From assembly GCA_020848835.1 (NCBI GenBank), contig JADLHJ010000058.1, positions 1 to 64,000 on the forward strand: 64,000 nt of DNA. The letters are read 5' to 3'. The stretch is from Candidatus Hydrogenedentota bacterium (lineage in GTDB: Bacteria; Hydrogenedentota; Hydrogenedentia; Hydrogenedentales; SLHB01). A program made the translations under genes and the position numbers. Positions 1 through 8,946 of the stretch are shown here, one piece after another (the first letter of the stretch is position 1; the number at the start of each line of letters is the position of its first letter). The notes under the pieces are model-generated. The model saw only the letters and a list, made by a program, of their open reading frames with translations. It ran no database searches and had not been told where the DNA came from.

Positions 1-310
1 GATTCAGGATCCAGTACGATTCATCCCGGTTGTTGAACCGCCAATACCGCAGGTTAACAGGCTGGTCACTCGTGTTCGTGATGTAAAAATAGAGCAGCCC
101 GCCTTCGTTGGGGTGCTCGCTCTCGTACTCGACGACCTTGGTCGTTTCCCATTTTGCGGGACGGTAATGAGCATACTCGACCCGTAACTTTTGCGTGATG
201 CCCGCGTTAGGGTCGGCACCCACCTGTGCTGTTTGCGCCAGCCCGTTGACACTCGCCAATACAAATACCGCGAGTATCCACGATGCGGCGGAAGAGATAT
301 TTTTGCGCAC
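1..310 (-). CDS. Secreted protein of unknown function, N-terminal part
   Basis: The frame opens at GTG 310 and runs off the left edge of the window, so only about 103 residues are visible. The first 28 or so residues (VRKNISS, then a hydrophobic stretch ending in GLAQ) form a clear signal peptide. The following part is rich in aromatic and charged residues (VEYAHYRP, LLYFYITN, LRYWRFNN) and looks like a beta-rich extracytoplasmic domain. A purine-rich GGGTAGGGG lies just upstream; a TTG at 316 is an alternative start. It follows the lipoprotein and pseudopilin on the same strand and may belong to the same surface-related group. I do not recognise the family. Confidence 0.7.
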   Translation of the reverse strand, partial: MRKNISSAASWILAVFVLASVNGLAQTAQVGADPNAGITQKLRVEYAHYRPAKWETTKVVEYESEHPNEGGLLYFYITNTSDQPVNLRYWRFNNRDESYWILN

Positions 311-532
311 AACCAACCCCCTACCCTTCTTCAGCATCCGTAGCGGAGTCGCGCCACTTGAGTCGAATCGAAAGGGCGTATCAATTCGACGTTTTCCGTT
401 TCGACGGCATCGCTATCTCTGCCGCATACCCTCAGCCCCGGCTGCGCCCGCGTCAGAAGATTTTAACCGGACGTTTGCTTCTGCTCGATTCCGGCCGCGG
501 CAGGGCAATCCTGGCATTTTCAGAGCTGGTGA

Positions 533-748
533 TTATTCGCTCCCTGCGGTAGCAGGTGAAGACCCCTCAGCACTCGGTGCCCCCGTCTTACGTCCGTACC
601 CCTTCCTTGCCATTCCTTTGGGTTGGGGTGCGCTCTCGGCTGGGCCTTGGTACGTGACAACTTTTTCGCCGGACGATGACCCGCCGCAGCCGGGAGTCAC
701 TATTGCAACCAGGCAAACCCCCAATACAAATACAACATACTTCAGCAT
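533..748 (-). CDS. Small lipoprotein
   Basis: This 71-residue protein has a short hydrophobic signal followed by a lipobox-like TPGC with Cys21, so it should be lipid-anchored. After the Cys there is only a short Gly/Ser/Pro-rich tail (GGSSSGEKVV and onward) with no domain. An AAGGA lies 8 bases before the ATG. It is the next gene downstream of the pseudopilin, and small lipoproteins of this kind commonly follow pseudopilin genes of this type in PVC-like genomes (from memory). It may help pseudopilin assembly, but that is inference. Confidence 0.7.
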   Translation of the reverse strand: MLKYVVFVLGVCLVAIVTPGCGGSSSGEKVVTYQGPAESAPQPKGMARKGYGRKTGAPSAEGSSPATAGSE

Positions 749-777
749 ATTCCGATCCTTCGACCGAGTTAAGCAAG

Positions 778-817
778 AGGGAGCAGGTCAGCCTTTTTCG
801 GACCGCCTACTCCCCCT
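778..817 (-). terminator. Imperfect hairpin between pseudopilin and lipoprotein
   Basis: The arms GGGAGCAGGTC and GACCGCCTACTCCC can pair with one bulged region around an 11-base loop. There is no T-run after it on the minus strand, so it may be an attenuator or mRNA-processing structure instead of a full terminator. Confidence 0.35.
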
Positions 818-853
818 GACATCATCGTTTATGAACAATACTCCAGGGCAAGA

Positions 854-1855
854 CTACGAACCGCCGTCCATAAACTGGGCGTGCGTCACGAAGAGTTCCG
901 ATAGAACAAAGGTTGCCTGGGAGATTGGCTGCGGGTACTTTAGGAATTCGGCGTGTCCGTCCATGTACAACACGTTCGATCCGCCCGGCACATGGTTGAA
1001 ACCGGCCAAAATAAGTTGGCCATAGTTGCTGGCGCCCCGTTCGGAACCGCATCGGTCCCACATGATGGAAACACTGCTTTGTGCTGCGGATGAACTCGCG
1101 GGATTGTTGATATCGGTGATGAGGAACCGTTCGATGCCCTCGCGCAGGTGCATCAATGTTACGTCGGCGGTACCCCCGTTGTACCACTCGTCATTTTCGA
1201 TGTCCTGCATGTACCACGATTCAACGTCAGTCTCGGAAGTGTTCTCATCACACAAATTCTTGAAGTCGATCGCCTCCTGCTCCGTATCGATCCACTCCGC
1301 CTTCAATAGTTTGGCAAAGTAGCTGTAGCCAATCGATTCGGTGTACAGGTACTTGCCGTTCGTACAATCGGTGGGATCCGGCGACTCTTGCCACAGGTAC
1401 TCCCCAGTTCCTGGATCGGGCGTCGAAAAGAAACTTTCCATGCTGTTGCACTTGTCGGCTTCCGAGTCTCCTGGTTCTGGATATGATCGGGTCCAGCCGG
1501 GCCAGGAACTGCGAACAGAATTGCTCGGGCAAACGAGAATTCGCCAATCCGTCAAGTATTCCGGGTAGATGTCCGCACCGCGGGGACCCGCTGCAAGCGG
1601 CCATAGCCGGCCGCCGTTAGCTACCGCCGCATCGTAATCACTGTGCCAAAAATCGTGATCCGGAAACTTCTCCCCGTTGCTTTCGTTCGCGAACATCTTG
1701 AGCACCAAGCCCATCTGCTTGAGATTGTTCTGGCAACTTGCCCGGCGTGCCGCTTCTCGGGCGCGCGCCAGCGCCGGCAGCAGGATTGCCGCCAGAATCG
1801 CGATGATGGCGATCACCACCAGCAATTCGATTAGTGTGAAACCACGTCTCTTCAT
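854..1855 (-). CDS. Type II/IV pseudopilin with prepilin leader and C-terminal H-x-DG block
   Basis: The 333-residue protein starts [14 protein letters not shown]: a type III prepilin leader cut after Gly5, Glu at mature position 5, and a hydrophobic helix [15 protein letters not shown]. The segment [20 protein letters not shown] is typical of the DUF1559/SBP_bac_10-like pseudopilins abundant in Planctomycetes, Lentisphaerae and related phyla. Near the end, [13 protein letters not shown] is the C-terminal block of that family with ten residues between His and DG instead of the usual nine. The start at 1855 is chosen because the leader begins there and AGGAGAGG lies just upstream; the frame stays open to 2068 but the extra residues do not look like protein. 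Substrate or partner is unknown. Confidence 0.9.
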   Translation of the reverse strand: MKRRGFTLIELLVVIAIIAILAAILLPALARAREAARRASCQNNLKQMGLVLKMFANESNGEKFPDHDFWHSDYDAAVANGGRLWPLAAGPRGADIYPEYLTDWRILVCPSNSVRSSWPGWTRSYPEPGDSEADKCNSMESFFSTPDPGTGEYLWQESPDPTDCTNGKYLYTESIGYSYFAKLLKAEWIDTEQEAIDFKNLCDENTSETDVESWYMQDIENDEWYNGGTADVTLMHLREGIERFLITDINNPASSSAAQSSVSIMWDRCGSERGASNYGQLILAGFNHVPGGSNVLYMDGHAEFLKYPQPISQATFVLSELFVTHAQFMDGGS

Positions 1856-2026
1856 GCTATTGCACCTCTCCTGTTTTACCCCACTTATTCGGAATACAAT
1901 CATTGCCCCATCCGAGCGTCCGAATCGTGGCTGAAAGAGGCCATTTGCGCAATGGTTTAATCTATCCATATTATTTGTAAAACTATCGCATCGGCAGACG
2001 CTGCGCGAACACAGAAAGGCAGCACG

Positions 2027-2902
2027 TTGGCACGTAAAAACAAAAACGTAGGGCATGTAACGGAACATCTACGGTGGTCGCCAAAGTGCCGCGAACACTT
2101 TTTCCCGTGGCGTTCGCGCGTCGCGGATTCTTTGCATTCCGGTGGGATCGCCGAGGCAGGTATCAGCGATCTGTATCCCGGTTACAGTCTCGGCCGAATC
2201 GATCCGCGTTATCATTTGCTCATTTATGCGACACAAGGACGCGGTCTTGTGCGCGGGCTGACCACCGAACTCGTCGTGGGAAGCGGCGAGGTCGCGGTCA
2301 TACCGGCGCATACGCCTTTCACGTACACGCCGCATCGCGGACGGTGGCGCTATCTCTGGATTCATCTTCACGAAGAGAAGCGCTGGTCCCGGCTTGACGG
2401 CAAGCCCATGCACACCCGGCGAACGGTACTCACCCAGCAGTTGGATCACGCGATGGAAGGTTTCCTGAAGGAGTACCGCAGCAAGCGCGTAGCGGCCGAT
2501 CGAATGGTTTCGCTGTATGGCGAGACAATCAACATCTGCGTGTTGCGTGACCACGGGGCCGATGAAGTGCCGGCGGATGCGAGCATCGAAACGAAACTTG
2601 AAGAGCTTTGGCAGTCGGTTTACTCAAACCTCATGCATCCGTGGAGCACAACCGAGCTTGCCGCGCGCATTGGCGTATCGGAGCCCCATCTGCATCGGCT
2701 CGTACTGCGATACGCGCACACCACGCCGATGCGAATGGTATTGCGCTTGCGCATGGAACATGCGCAGGAGTTGCTCATTCAGCAGGACTGGCCATTGCGG
2801 ATCATCTCGGAACGCGTCGGCTACCGCGATCAATTCGCGTTTGCGGTGGCGTTCAAAAAATTCTCCGGCGTGACGCCCGGGCACTTCCGAGATCGCCGCT
2901 AG
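2027..2902 (+). CDS. AraC-family transcriptional regulator
   Basis: The 291-residue protein has an N-terminal cupin-like sensor region (about residues 50-130, with [10 protein letters not shown] and RWRYLWIHL) and a C-terminal double helix-turn-helix (about 200-290) with the usual AraC signature, including [15 protein letters not shown] and [21 protein letters not shown]. The start is a TTG preceded by AAAGG at 7 bases. It is divergent from the pseudopilin and lies upstream of the Fe-ADH-like gene and the APC permease, so any of these could be a target. Family members of this shape usually bind a sugar or similar ligand; the ligand cannot be read from the sequence. Confidence 0.9.
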   Translation: MARKNKNVGHVTEHLRWSPKCREHFFPWRSRVADSLHSGGIAEAGISDLYPGYSLGRIDPRYHLLIYATQGRGLVRGLTTELVVGSGEVAVIPAHTPFTYTPHRGRWRYLWIHLHEEKRWSRLDGKPMHTRRTVLTQQLDHAMEGFLKEYRSKRVAADRMVSLYGETINICVLRDHGADEVPADASIETKLEELWQSVYSNLMHPWSTTELAARIGVSEPHLHRLVLRYAHTTPMRMVLRLRMEHAQELLIQQDWPLRIISERVGYRDQFAFAVAFKKFSGVTPGHFRDRR

Positions 2903-3022
2903 TCGGATAGAAAATCAACCTGACAAACTAACGCAACCGATCCGACAGTGGTTTCTCACACGCAAAGAATGTTATAGACGTGATCCGTGTATATCGACAC
3001 TCTTAGCGGAGGGGGATAAGTT

Positions 3023-4030
3023 ATGTACAAGTCACCGCGAATAGAGTCTGGGCGCGCCGCAACTAAACAGCTTTTGAATTTACAAGGCCGATGTCTCGCG
3101 GTATCGATGGATATTCCCTGGTCGGTGTTTCAAAAGATCACACGATGGGATCCGGACCATATTCATATGGTCGCGAACATGGACATGGAGGTGGTTGAAG
3201 CCGCAGAAAAATCCCTGCCGCCCTGTGACGTCGTCGTCGGGATCGGCGGCGGTTCATCCGTCGACATGGCAAAATACATCGCGTGGAAGCGCGGATGCCG
3301 AATGATTTTGGTGCCTTCGATCATATCCGTCGATGCACCGCTCACGAATACCGTCGCCGTGCGCGTGGACAAGAAAGTGAAATACATCGGCGATATCTAT
3401 CCCGAGGAATTAATCGTTGACTACGATCTGATTCAACAGGCACCGAAAGACCTGAATCGTGCCGGCGCCTGCGATATCGCGAGCATTCACACCGGATTAT
3501 TCGACTGGAAGCTGGCACATGATCGAACCGGAGAACGATACGACGCGGGAATCGCACAGGAAGCGCGGGAATGTTTACTCGAATTGGATCGCCATGCCAA
3601 CGACGTCTACGAAGTTACGCCGAAGGGCATCGACACGGTAATCGACCTTTTTCGCCGTGAGGTCGAATTCTGTTCCCGCTTCGGTAACAGCCGTCCAGAA
3701 GAAGGATCGGAACATATCGTTGCTTACGCCATCGAACACCTGACCCGCCGCCACTTTATTCATGGGGATCTCGTGGGCCTGGGAATTTTCCTGATGACTC
3801 GTCTGCAACACAACGGACACGATTGGGCCGTCGAACTGATGAAGCGGGTAGGACTGCGCTACACCTGCCCGGACGCGTCCCCCGACGAAATTCGCGCGGC
3901 TTTGACCGGATTGAAGCAGTTCAAGACCGAGGCCGATTTGTTCTACAGCGTTGTCGACACGACGCCAATCTCGACCGAGTTTATCGAGGGCGCCATGGCC
4001 GCGCTGGCTGAACAGGCCGGTCGACGTTAG
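3023..4030 (+). CDS. Iron-containing alcohol dehydrogenase / glycerol-1-phosphate dehydrogenase-like enzyme
   Basis: This 335-residue protein matches the dehydroquinate synthase/Fe-ADH fold. GIGGGSSVDMAKY (residues 74-85) is the NAD(P)-binding loop. Asp150 in GACDIASIHTG, and the His residues in VAYAIEHLTRRHFIHGD, are the expected metal ligands. The closest pattern is the sn-glycerol-1-phosphate dehydrogenase/AraM branch, which reduces dihydroxyacetone phosphate, but assignment within the superfamily is uncertain. A strong GGAGGGGG precedes the ATG. It is followed 89 bases later by an APC permease on the same strand, and the two may share a transcript. Confidence 0.8.
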   Translation: MYKSPRIESGRAATKQLLNLQGRCLAVSMDIPWSVFQKITRWDPDHIHMVANMDMEVVEAAEKSLPPCDVVVGIGGGSSVDMAKYIAWKRGCRMILVPSIISVDAPLTNTVAVRVDKKVKYIGDIYPEELIVDYDLIQQAPKDLNRAGACDIASIHTGLFDWKLAHDRTGERYDAGIAQEARECLLELDRHANDVYEVTPKGIDTVIDLFRREVEFCSRFGNSRPEEGSEHIVAYAIEHLTRRHFIHGDLVGLGIFLMTRLQHNGHDWAVELMKRVGLRYTCPDASPDEIRAALTGLKQFKTEADLFYSVVDTTPISTEFIEGAMAALAEQAGRR

Positions 4031-4119
4031 GGGTATTTGTTTAGCAAGAGTGACGCGTTTAACAAAACGCGCATATATACTTTCAGAGCAGATAATCCCA
4101 AGACTCAGAGAGAAAAGTA

Positions 4120-5556
4120 ATGTCGGAGAAAGATATCGAGTCGCCGCACAGTTCCGATTCAGACGAACTGCGGCGCCTTGGCTACAAGCAATCGCTTCGG
4201 CGCACCATGGGTGCGTTCTCCAGTTTTGCGTTGGCGTTCTCGCTCATTTCGATTAACACAGGAATCTTCGCAAACTTTCAGACGGGCATACAGCAGCTGG
4301 GCCCTGCCGTGGTGTGGTCTTGGCTCGTAGTGTTGGCGGGTCAGACATTGGTAGCACTCGTCTTGGCGGAACTGGTCACGCAGTACCCCGTCTCCGGATA
4401 CGGCTATCAATGGACATCGCGACTGTTGAATCCGCGTTTCGGGTTCTTTGTCGGTTGGCTTTTACTGCTCCAATTCCTCACGGGATTCCCCGGCGTATGC
4501 GCGACCCTAGCCGACTACGTTCGTATTTTGTGGGATCCGCCGTTCTCGAATTCCGTTTTGACCGTGGTGGTAATTGCCGTCGTTACAGTCATTCACTTGA
4601 TGGGCATCAAAGTGGCCTCGTGGGTAAACGATGTCGGCGTCATCGGCGAAATTGCGGGGGCGACCATTCTCGCGACTATCTTCCTTGTGTTGTTTGCCCC
4701 TTCATCAGAGCATGGTCTCGCAATACTTGCGAACACTACCAACTATCACACGAACATGCCCGCGGGCCTGTCAGGGTTCGCGCTCTCATTGCTCATGGGC
4801 GCATGGTGCCTGACCGGATTTGAAGCGTCGGCCGATCTCGCAGAAGAGACGCATCAGCCGCGTCGAGTGATTCCGCGCGCCATGTTGACCTCGCTGCTAA
4901 GTTCTGGCATCGGCGGTTTCTTGATGTTGGTAGGATTCATGCTCGCGATTGACGACCTGCGAACCATACAATCGGCCCCGCAACCACTGCTGCACATCAT
5001 CGAAACTAAACTTGGGCCGAAGGCCACTCCAGTTGTCGTAGGGGTGGTGCTGATCTCGATCTTCGCATGTGCAGTTGCAAGCATGGCCGCAACCAGTCGG
5101 CTCATCTACTCGCTTGCGCGCGACAACATGCTGCCGGGTTCGTCGTACTTAAGAACCGTTAACCCTGTCCGTCGCACCCCAGCCACGACAATCATCATGA
5201 TCGGTATCGTGTCGTCATTGGTTGTCTTGTGGTTCGAGAAGCTGACGGTAATTACCTCGATTTCCGCCACGGCAGGATACCTTGGCTATGCAGGGATCAT
5301 ACTGGCGGGCCTTATCACGCGGCGCGAAACCATCCCCGCACATGACGCTTTTCGGTTAGGTGCGTTTGGCCCCATCGTGCGAATCGCAGCGCTGATTTGG
5401 ACAGTTCTTCTCGTGCTCGCCCTCACGATTCCCGATACCGGCGATTCACGGTTGCCGTTGAAAGCGACAGCGGCTGCCGTTACTTTGGGCTGCTTCATCT
5501 ACTTCGCAGTGGTACGGGGAAGAATCCTCCGTGGCGAGGCGGGGCCCCCAACTTGA
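4120..5556 (+). CDS. APC-superfamily amino acid/amine permease
   Basis: The 478-residue protein is an inner-membrane transporter with about twelve hydrophobic segments. The N-terminal LRRTMGAFSSFALAFSLISINTGIF and the helix-1/2 region, plus GYGYQWTSRLLNPRFGFFVGW and WCLTGFEASADLAEETHQPRRVIPRA, are characteristic of the amino acid/choline/GABA permease branch (UGA4/GabP-like). The substrate is probably an amino acid or amine; which one is not readable. A GAGAGAAAAG lies before the ATG. Confidence 0.9.
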   Translation: MSEKDIESPHSSDSDELRRLGYKQSLRRTMGAFSSFALAFSLISINTGIFANFQTGIQQLGPAVVWSWLVVLAGQTLVALVLAELVTQYPVSGYGYQWTSRLLNPRFGFFVGWLLLLQFLTGFPGVCATLADYVRILWDPPFSNSVLTVVVIAVVTVIHLMGIKVASWVNDVGVIGEIAGATILATIFLVLFAPSSEHGLAILANTTNYHTNMPAGLSGFALSLLMGAWCLTGFEASADLAEETHQPRRVIPRAMLTSLLSSGIGGFLMLVGFMLAIDDLRTIQSAPQPLLHIIETKLGPKATPVVVGVVLISIFACAVASMAATSRLIYSLARDNMLPGSSYLRTVNPVRRTPATTIIMIGIVSSLVVLWFEKLTVITSISATAGYLGYAGIILAGLITRRETIPAHDAFRLGAFGPIVRIAALIWTVLLVLALTIPDTGDSRLPLKATAAAVTLGCFIYFAVVRGRILRGEAGPPT

Positions 5557-5568
5557 AAAACAGGACGT

Positions 5569-5584
5569 CCCGGTCGCTGCCGGG
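5569..5584. terminator. Hairpin between convergent genes
   Basis: CCCGG-TCGCTG-CCGGG sits in the 82-base gap between the rightward permease and the leftward DciA-like gene. The stem is short and lacks a clear T-run, so it is a weak bidirectional terminator candidate. Confidence 0.3.
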
Positions 5585-5638
5585 ATAGGACGTGTCATTG
5601 TGTCCTAGCTGACTTTACACCCGCGCATGCGCCATCCC

Positions 5639-6076
5639 TCATTCGGGGTCTTGTGGTTCGTCTTGCGCGAGCGTTACATAAATATCCGAGATCAGTTCCT
5701 GCTGCGCCATCAAGTTCACGCGCTTGATGATGTCCCATTTGAAGTACGCAAACTTGCTCACCCACACAGGGCTATACGCTTCGACATGCAACGTCTTGTC
5801 CTTCACCACGACCGGGTGACCGTGCGTGCACAGTTTGTTCCCCGCAAGACTCGGCCACTCCTGCCAGATGCGCGCTTCCTTCAATCGCTTGCCGAGCGCC
5901 GTCGTCTTCTTTAACGACGACAGAATATCGCCCACGCCGGTGGGCTTCGAATCCACGCGCGCTGTTGTCTTCGGTTTACGTCTCGCCGCCAAAATTGAAT
6001 AGCTCCCGATTAGAGTCACGCCCCGCTTCATTAAGCGCAGCCACAATATCATTCGTGATATAGTCGCTCCCATCAT
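5639..6076 (-). CDS. DciA-like protein (DUF721)
   Basis: The conserved region (LKEARIWQEWPSLAGNKLCTHGHPVVV, then LHVEAYSPVWVSKFAYFKWDIIKRVN) fits DUF721. DciA-type members of this family help load the replicative helicase DnaB. The domain covers roughly the last 95 residues. The coordinates give the longest frame (145 residues). I favour the TTG at 5992 (117 residues), because it has a GGGAG ten bases upstream while the ATG at 6076 has no ribosome site and the intervening residues (MMGATISRMILWLRLMK) do not resemble the family. It is divergent from the exported phosphoesterase. Confidence 0.8.
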   Translation of the reverse strand: MMGATISRMILWLRLMKRGVTLIGSYSILAARRKPKTTARVDSKPTGVGDILSSLKKTTALGKRLKEARIWQEWPSLAGNKLCTHGHPVVVKDKTLHVEAYSPVWVSKFAYFKWDIIKRVNLMAQQELISDIYVTLAQDEPQDPE

Positions 6077-6100
6077 TTTACCGCTATTTGGAGTACGACC

Positions 6101-7831
6101 ATGCTTGCACGAATGCTACGCGGTGCGATTCTACTTACACTACTTTTCGTCTCTACATTGTCGCGCGCCGATCAACGCCTCGACGCGGCGATGGATGGTA
6201 TCGTCACGCGCCTTTATGCCGCGTACAACGCCGATCAGCTCAACGCACTCACCGAAGACCAACTCAAACCATACATCACGCCCGAAGATCGCGATGTGCT
6301 CGCAACATCGTATTGGACCTTCGATGTTAACGTACCCGTGATCGTTTCCGTAATGCGCCACATAAAACAGGAAACCATTCCCGCTTGGCTTCCCGAAACC
6401 GGATTTACAAAAACCGATCTCATTGTCAAAAACGATTCGTGCGACTACGAAGTATGGCAGAAAAAGTTCGACGCGGGCCACGTCGCGCTCGGTATCAACG
6501 GACTCGACGGCCACCGCTTCGCGTACTTCGTCAGCGTCGGGCCGCAGACACCCGGCGCCGAAGTGAAAATCACAAACCTCACGCCAAGCGAACCGCCGAT
6601 CGGCACGATGCAGGTCGGCGCGATGATCTATATCGATTGGACCGAACTCGTCGTCACCGAATGTCCCGACGCGCTGAAGGGACATCTCCTGCTCACCACA
6701 TTCCGTGGCCGCGCGCGCGAATGCCATCTACTCGGCGGGTTCCGTGAGACGCCGTTTCCTTCTACCGCAAAACCGGATCAGATCACCTTGACGTGGAGCG
6801 ACAATCCGAAGGCGACGCAAAACGTGTCATGGCGCACGAGCACTGCCGTAAAGACTGGCGCAGCGCGGTACCATGAAAAATCTGTGACGGATGCAAAGCC
6901 TATTGAAGTAGCCGCGATTTACGAAGCGATCGACGATCGCAAACTCGCCAACGATCGCGTGTCCCATCGCTTTACCGCTGCCTTGAGCGGATTGAAAAGT
7001 GGAACGACGTATTCGTATCAAGTCGGCGATCCGGAATCGAACACCTGGACCGACGAAAAGGATTTCACCACCGCGCCGGAAAAGAGCGACACCTTTTCAT
7101 TCGTCCATCTCACCGACACGCACAACCGCGAGATCGCCGGCAAGCTTCTCGCCGCCGGCTATGTGCGCACGCCGAAGCCATCGCTCGTGACCATCTCCGG
7201 CGATCTCGTAGACTTCGGTTTGCACCGCGACTGTTGGGACAAACTTTTCGCGTACCTCGGCGAACCCATCGCGCGTATACCCGTGATTCCATCGATCGGT
7301 AATCACGACGATCAAGACGGCCTCGGGCCGGGCACCTTCCTCAAACAATTCACACTCGGGGCGCCAAACTTTGGCGACATCCCTGCCGAACGCGCCTGCT
7401 CCGTCCGCTACGCCAACGCGCTCTTCCTCGTCATCCCCATCGGCCTCAACGTGGAAGAGATCGGTCAATGGATGGAACGCGAGCTCGCCGCGACCGACGC
7501 AACATGGAAGTTCGGCATCTACCATTTCCCCATGTACACTACCGAAGAAGAATACGCGCACGAATACGACCGCCAACGCGCCGCGTGGGGACCCGTGTTC
7601 GACAAGTACCACCTCGACATGATGCTCACTGGCCACACGCACCGCTACTACCGCTCCGGCCCGCTGCGCGACGGCAAAGAAGTCGCCTCGCCGAGTGACG
7701 GGACGATTTACCTTGTCTCCGCCCCCGGCATCTACAGCACTTTCGACATCACCGGAAACCGCATGGAGTTCAAATCGCTTGACGTCAACGGCGCGGTGAA
7801 GGACGAGCTAACGATCGAGAAGACGAAGTAG
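6101..7831 (+). CDS. Secreted metallophosphoesterase with fibronectin-like domain
   Basis: The 576-residue protein has a signal peptide (to about residue 23, STLSRADQ), an N-terminal region of unknown fold, a purple-acid-phosphatase-like Fn3 domain (about 225-325: DQITLTWSDNPKATQNVSWRT, SGLKSGTTYSYQVGD) and a calcineurin-type catalytic domain. The catalytic motifs appear in order: LTDTHN, SGDLVDFG, GNHDD, YHFPMY and GHTH, giving the full set of two-metal ligands. It is a periplasmic or secreted phosphatase or phosphodiesterase. GGAG lies 7 bases before ATG 6101. Confidence 0.9.
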   Translation: MLARMLRGAILLTLLFVSTLSRADQRLDAAMDGIVTRLYAAYNADQLNALTEDQLKPYITPEDRDVLATSYWTFDVNVPVIVSVMRHIKQETIPAWLPETGFTKTDLIVKNDSCDYEVWQKKFDAGHVALGINGLDGHRFAYFVSVGPQTPGAEVKITNLTPSEPPIGTMQVGAMIYIDWTELVVTECPDALKGHLLLTTFRGRARECHLLGGFRETPFPSTAKPDQITLTWSDNPKATQNVSWRTSTAVKTGAARYHEKSVTDAKPIEVAAIYEAIDDRKLANDRVSHRFTAALSGLKSGTTYSYQVGDPESNTWTDEKDFTTAPEKSDTFSFVHLTDTHNREIAGKLLAAGYVRTPKPSLVTISGDLVDFGLHRDCWDKLFAYLGEPIARIPVIPSIGNHDDQDGLGPGTFLKQFTLGAPNFGDIPAERACSVRYANALFLVIPIGLNVEEIGQWMERELAATDATWKFGIYHFPMYTTEEEYAHEYDRQRAAWGPVFDKYHLDMMLTGHTHRYYRSGPLRDGKEVASPSDGTIYLVSAPGIYSTFDITGNRMEFKSLDVNGAVKDELTIEKTK

Positions 7832-7859
7832 CCCGCTATCAAATTCGCTCAGAACTCGG

Positions 7860-7980
7860 TTATCGCAAGTTACCTATCTGGAGTGCACCGACGGGCAGAC
7901 GGCGCTTTGGCTAAACTAAAGTCGCTTGCATTGCACAGCTAAAGCGGTGTCTACCCGCCACCGCACGCCAAATAGCGCAC
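7860..7980. repeat. Dispersed palindromic element, copy a
   Basis: The element begins TTATCGCAAG, then CTATCTGGAGTGC and GGCGCTTTGGCT, and ends with inverted counterparts AGCTAAAGCGGTGTCTAC and CCGCACGCCAAATAGC. The same order of blocks recurs at 53053-53192, with partial versions at 38848-38882 and 40256-40313. Like the 53 kb copy, it lies between convergent genes, where its large hairpin could terminate transcription from both sides. Confidence 0.75.
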
Positions 7981-7984
7981 GGCT

Positions 7985-8791
7985 TCACCACGTCTTCGTA
8001 AACGCATCGCCGGATTTCTCGCGCGCCTTCGTGGTGTTCGTGCGCCACTTCGTGTCCGACGTGCGATGAAATGTATTTACGGTCAACCCGCTCGCGTGTT
8101 GCGCGATCGCCTCGAAGATGCGGTGCCCAATCACCAGATTGCCCACACGATTCGCGTGCACGCCATCGGGATCGATCAGCCAATCCGCGCCGCCTTCCGC
8201 AGACCACACATCCGCGACGATGCAGTCGAACTCCTTCGCCAGCCCGCGAATGCATTCGTTGTATGCGAGCGTAATTTCGACGCTCCCCTTGTCGTACGGC
8301 GGGTAGCTGCGCCAACCCGTCATGTAATAGACCGTCGTCAACACGATCACCGGATCGCACGCCACCTTCACATCGCGAATGATAGTCGCCATGTCCTCGC
8401 GAAAATCTTCGAGCGGCATGCCCGCGCGCATATCGTTGAGGCCGTAGCAGAGAATGAACAAGTCCGGCTTGTTTGCTATCACGTCCGTCTTGTAACGCTC
8501 CAACGCGCTCGGCTTGCGCGAGTTCGCATAGCCGGGACTGCGCGGCGAGATCGCGTTCGCGCCGATGCCCTTGTTGAAATACTTGATCCGTTTGCCCTGG
8601 CTCGTCGAGATCAGGTCCGCGACGATATCCGCGTACCGCTGGTTCCGCTTCAACAACCACGGCCCACCCTCGACAGTACTCTCGCCGAGGATCACCATCC
8701 GCTCGAATGGCTCCTTGCGATAGTCCTTAGGCTTTTCAAATGTAGCCGCCCCATCCGCCCCCACCACAAACGCGATCGCAAAAATAATCAT
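7985..8791 (-). CDS. Exported SGNH/GDSL-type hydrolase
   Basis: This 268-residue protein has a short signal peptide (MIIFAIAFVVGADGA). The SGNH blocks are present: block I is GEST with the nucleophilic Ser, block II is around GIGANA, block III is YGLND, and block V is DPDGVHAN with the catalytic Asp/His. It should hydrolyse an ester, probably an acyl or acetyl group on a carbohydrate. GGGGGA lies 7 bases before the ATG. It is convergent with the upstream phosphoesterase, with the palindromic element between them. Confidence 0.85.
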   Translation of the reverse strand: MIIFAIAFVVGADGAATFEKPKDYRKEPFERMVILGESTVEGGPWLLKRNQRYADIVADLISTSQGKRIKYFNKGIGANAISPRSPGYANSRKPSALERYKTDVIANKPDLFILCYGLNDMRAGMPLEDFREDMATIIRDVKVACDPVIVLTTVYYMTGWRSYPPYDKGSVEITLAYNECIRGLAKEFDCIVADVWSAEGGADWLIDPDGVHANRVGNLVIGHRIFEAIAQHASGLTVNTFHRTSDTKWRTNTTKAREKSGDAFTKTW

Positions 8792-8946
8792 AACGATTCC
8801 CCCAAATCAGGCCGCCGCGTGATAGCGCCTCCCCCCACAAACGCCACTCCTCACCATTATCGCAAATCCCCATCCTTGTGTTCTTTGCGCTCTTTAGCGG
8901 CTATTATGGTGCAAGCTGTTTGGGCCCGGCCCCCGGAGGCACGCAC

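Noticed and set aside
6081-6094. CTATTTGGAGT upstream of the phosphoesterase as another copy of the palindromic element
   Set aside because: Only about 11 bases match and there is no facing arm; the GGAG is simply the ribosome site.
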